Source of the DNA: Microcaldota archaeon
Lineage (GTDB): Archaea > Micrarchaeota > Micrarchaeia > Micrarchaeales > Micrarchaeaceae
Direction of reading: 5' to 3'
Assembly: GCA_021818545.1 (NCBI GenBank)
Contig: JAKATX010000001.1
Location: forward strand, 111,061 to 162,331
DNA: 51,271 bases
Positions 50,021 through 51,271 of the stretch are shown here, piece after piece; position 1 is the stretch's first letter; each line of letters opens with the position of its first letter. Below the pieces are notes generated by a model, which had not been told where the DNA came from, ran no database searches, and saw only the letters and a program-made list of their open reading frames with translations. Both the position numbers and the translations under genes were made by a program.

Positions 50021-50272
50021 TTATTGAACCTTTAAGCCGCCCACCTTGGAAAAAACTGGACTATATAACATATTGTATATGAATGCAAATATCAGGCCGC
50101 TTATGAATCCGCCTATGGCACCCATTATAATGCCTGCAACAAATGCGATTACAACGACTATCGGATTGAATGACAATATGGAAATAAGCCCATCTATTAT
50201 TCCGCCTATGACCCCGAATATCGCCAATACGGTTCCTGCAGATACGTAATCTATCTGTTTTACTACGGTCAT
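50021..50272 (-). CDS. Small two-helix membrane protein, glycine-rich
   Basis: An 83-residue protein of unknown family. Two or three hydrophobic stretches (TVLAIFGVIGGIIDGLISIL; IVVVIAFVAGIIMGAIGGF; FIYNMLYSPVF) carry Gly-x3-Gly steps, as in archaeal DUF5518-like small membrane proteins. The Gly zippers suggest tight helix packing and oligomers. It stands alone with a TATA-like CTTCACATAAGATATATTTG region upstream; only 7-8 nt before the ATG is a GTG-rich ribosome-binding site candidate. Confidence 0.7.
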   Translation of the reverse strand: MTVVKQIDYVSAGTVLAIFGVIGGIIDGLISILSFNPIVVVIAFVAGIIMGAIGGFISGLIFAFIYNMLYSPVFSKVGGLKVQ

Positions 50273-50368
50273 TTAAACACTGCAAATATATCTTATGTGA
50301 AGGTTTTTATATCGATTTATTCGTTGGAAAGGCGTGATGATGCGTTAGCACAAACCGCCTGATTTAAC

Positions 50369-50854
50369 TCAGTTAAGGATTATTTTATCCCCTACGCTTA
50401 TGTTGTTCCTGACAACGAAACCGGACTTTGCTTCAATTACGTAATTAGAAGATACATTAGGATAATATGTTTGGTTCAGACATTTTGCAAGGATGAAACA
50501 GCTAGTTGCGTTTTGGGCAATGTAGACTATTGTGCCACTGTTAGTGCTGTAATTTACCCATATCATGTCTAGATTGGCGTATGTGTCGTACATCCAGAAA
50601 GGATGCACGCCAGGTGTTGGGAACTCAAATAGCATTATTGTGCTGTTGGTTATCGTAGTGTTCATTAAGCCGTGGAGCAACTGGCTCTGAGTTGCAGCTA
50701 TATAAGATATATTGAATCCCTTGCCATTCAGGTAGAATGATTTATATGGATGGAGCGTGCCTGCGGACATGTATACTGTGAAAATAGCTAGTGATAACAG
50801 TATAGCGAACAGCATCAGCAACGCGATTATTGCTTTGATATTTAGCGCTACCAT
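50369..50854 (-). CDS. Membrane-anchored DUF192 protein
   Basis: A 161-residue protein with one N-terminal helix (about residues 8-30) and an extracellular DUF192 domain. The pattern is clear: STIMLFEFPTPGVHPFWMYDTYANLDMIWVN (like MLF-x-F-x-FWMxNTxxPLDxxF), TSCFILAKCLN (PCxxxxC-like), and NYVIEAKSGFVVRNNISVGDKIIL (yVLE-x2-aGxxxxxxixxGDxv). The function of DUF192 is not known. ATG at 50854 is 3 nt after a GTGGC-like site. A TATA-like CTTATAAATG lies only about 15 nt upstream, so transcription could begin inside the frame and use the ATG at 50815. Confidence 0.82.
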   Translation of the reverse strand: MVALNIKAIIALLMLFAILLSLAIFTVYMSAGTLHPYKSFYLNGKGFNISYIAATQSQLLHGLMNTTITNSTIMLFEFPTPGVHPFWMYDTYANLDMIWVNYSTNSGTIVYIAQNATSCFILAKCLNQTYYPNVSSNYVIEAKSGFVVRNNISVGDKIILN

Positions 50855-50905
50855 AGAGCCACATTTATAAGCGCGCGCCAGTTTGATAATTGGTATTGCA
50901 GATGC

Positions 50906-50941
50906 GTGACATCCTCCCACCCGTGAACGGCGTGGGCTTCC
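50906..50941 (-). mobile_element. IS200/IS605-type right end next to TnpB
   Basis: The downstream end of the TnpB element. CCCAC (50916-50920) pairs with GTGGG (50932-50936), inside it CCG (50921-50923) with CGG (50928-50930) around a TGAA loop. On the minus strand this lies 3' of the TnpB frame and ends in GGATGTCAC, the place where omega-RNA scaffolds end and guide sequence begins. The same motif recurs alone at 12253-12288 with a compensatory base-pair change. Confidence 0.8.
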
Positions 50942-50948
50942 TCTGCGT

Positions 50949-51271
50949 TCATGCAATCGCTGCATCCCGCAAAGGATGTGTTTTATCGGTTCCCAGTTCG
51001 CCGAGAGTCGCCTCCTGTTGGGGTCTTACGTTCTCTCCCTGAGCGTGACTTTCCCTCTGTCCGAGGGTAGCTCTTTTGAGTACGTTTATTGATGCGCTGA
51101 TGTCCCTGTCCTTTGACATTCCGCATCTCTGGCAGATGTACGTCCTTTCCGAGAGTGGCATCTCCTGAATGTTGCCGCAATTACTGCACTCCTTTGAGGT
51201 GTTCCTTGCATCCACTTTGACTACACTCAAACCAGCACTTTCAGCCTTGTATGAGAGGAGTTGGATGAACC
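50949..51271 (-). CDS. tnpB: IS200/IS605-family TnpB (RNA-guided nuclease), C-terminal part
   Basis: The frame enters from the right edge and covers 107 codons, about the last quarter of TnpB. It reads FIQLLSYKAESAGLSVVKVD, the RuvC-III lead-in, then TSKECSNCGN and YICQRCGMSKDRDISASINV, the four-Cys zinc ribbon with the last RuvC catalytic Asp in the KDRDISASIN motif. The Gly-Gln-Arg-Glu-Ser tail (TLGQRESHAQGE) is typical of IS1341-type elements. TnpB is a guide-RNA-directed DNA nuclease that helps the transposon persist. TnpA, if present, is outside the window. The right end follows at once, so the gene is intact at its 3' end. Confidence 0.93.
   Translation of the reverse strand, partial: FIQLLSYKAESAGLSVVKVDARNTSKECSNCGNIQEMPLSERTYICQRCGMSKDRDISASINVLKRATLGQRESHAQGENVRPQQEATLGELGTDKTHPLRDAAIA

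Noticed and set aside
1-51271. CRISPR array or cas genes
   Set aside because: No regularly spaced repeats were seen; the only exact tandem repeat is the 2 x 16 bp at 19754-19785.

Overview
This window reads as one stretch of an archaeal chromosome, most likely from a small-genome DPANN lineage (Micrarchaeota/ARMAN-like). It carries archaeal-type translation and information genes: L1-L10-P1, EF-1A with S10, eS26, archaeal AspS and GlyRS, Nop5, TruD, Dim2-like KH protein, Top6B, Lhr and Alba. Genes are packed closely, often with 1-30 bp overlaps. Most starts are preceded by GGTGAT-like Shine-Dalgarno sites, usually 3-4 nt before the start codon, and TATA boxes are archaeal. The lineage is an inference: no 16S rRNA is present. 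No tRNA, rRNA or CRISPR array was recognised.

Layout. (1) 1-9.0 kb, minus strand: metallophosphoesterase and Lhr helicase, a ferredoxin, the L1-L10-P1 operon, a DHH phosphoesterase with AspS, and a two-domain Alba. (2) 9.2-12.2 kb, plus strand: an unknown soluble protein, then two paralogous membrane proteins with a 2[4Fe-4S] protein, preceded by a leader able to form a multi-stem RNA. (3) 12.25 kb: a solo IS605-type right end resembling an orphan TnpB guide-RNA 3' scaffold. (4) 12.3-16.4 kb: S10 and EF-1A (minus), Dim2-like and Top6B (plus).

(5) 16.4-32.9 kb, minus strand: a run of 16 collinear genes that is the most interesting part. It holds a VirB2/TrbC-like pilin candidate, a six-helix membrane protein, six tandem VirB6/TrbL/CedA-like polytopic proteins, two paralogous proteins that look like VirB3/PrgI helices joined to a VirB4 N-terminal domain, a separate VirB4/HerA-type ATPase, small accessory proteins, a coiled-coil protein, a basic 50-residue protein and an 801-residue envelope-spanning protein. 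No relaxase or VirD4 coupling protein is seen in the window. I interpret it as a conjugation-derived DNA or protein transfer machine, comparable in parts to the crenarchaeal Ced importer but larger.

(6) 33.0-39.3 kb: envelope and modification genes (NodU/CmcH-type carbamoyltransferase, GT39 membrane glycosyltransferase, DPM1-like GT2, a secreted anchored protein, a radical SAM protein). (7) 39.3-50.9 kb: housekeeping genes (orotate PRTase-like, Kae1, Bud32, eS26, HTH regulator, translin, OGG, GlyRS, Nop5 without its usual N-terminal domain, TruD, NadM, DUF192). (8) Right edge: the 3' end of a TnpB gene with its own right end, the same element type as the solo copy at 12.25 kb.

Positions were counted by hand from the sequence. 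Family assignments come from recognised motifs and not from database searches.
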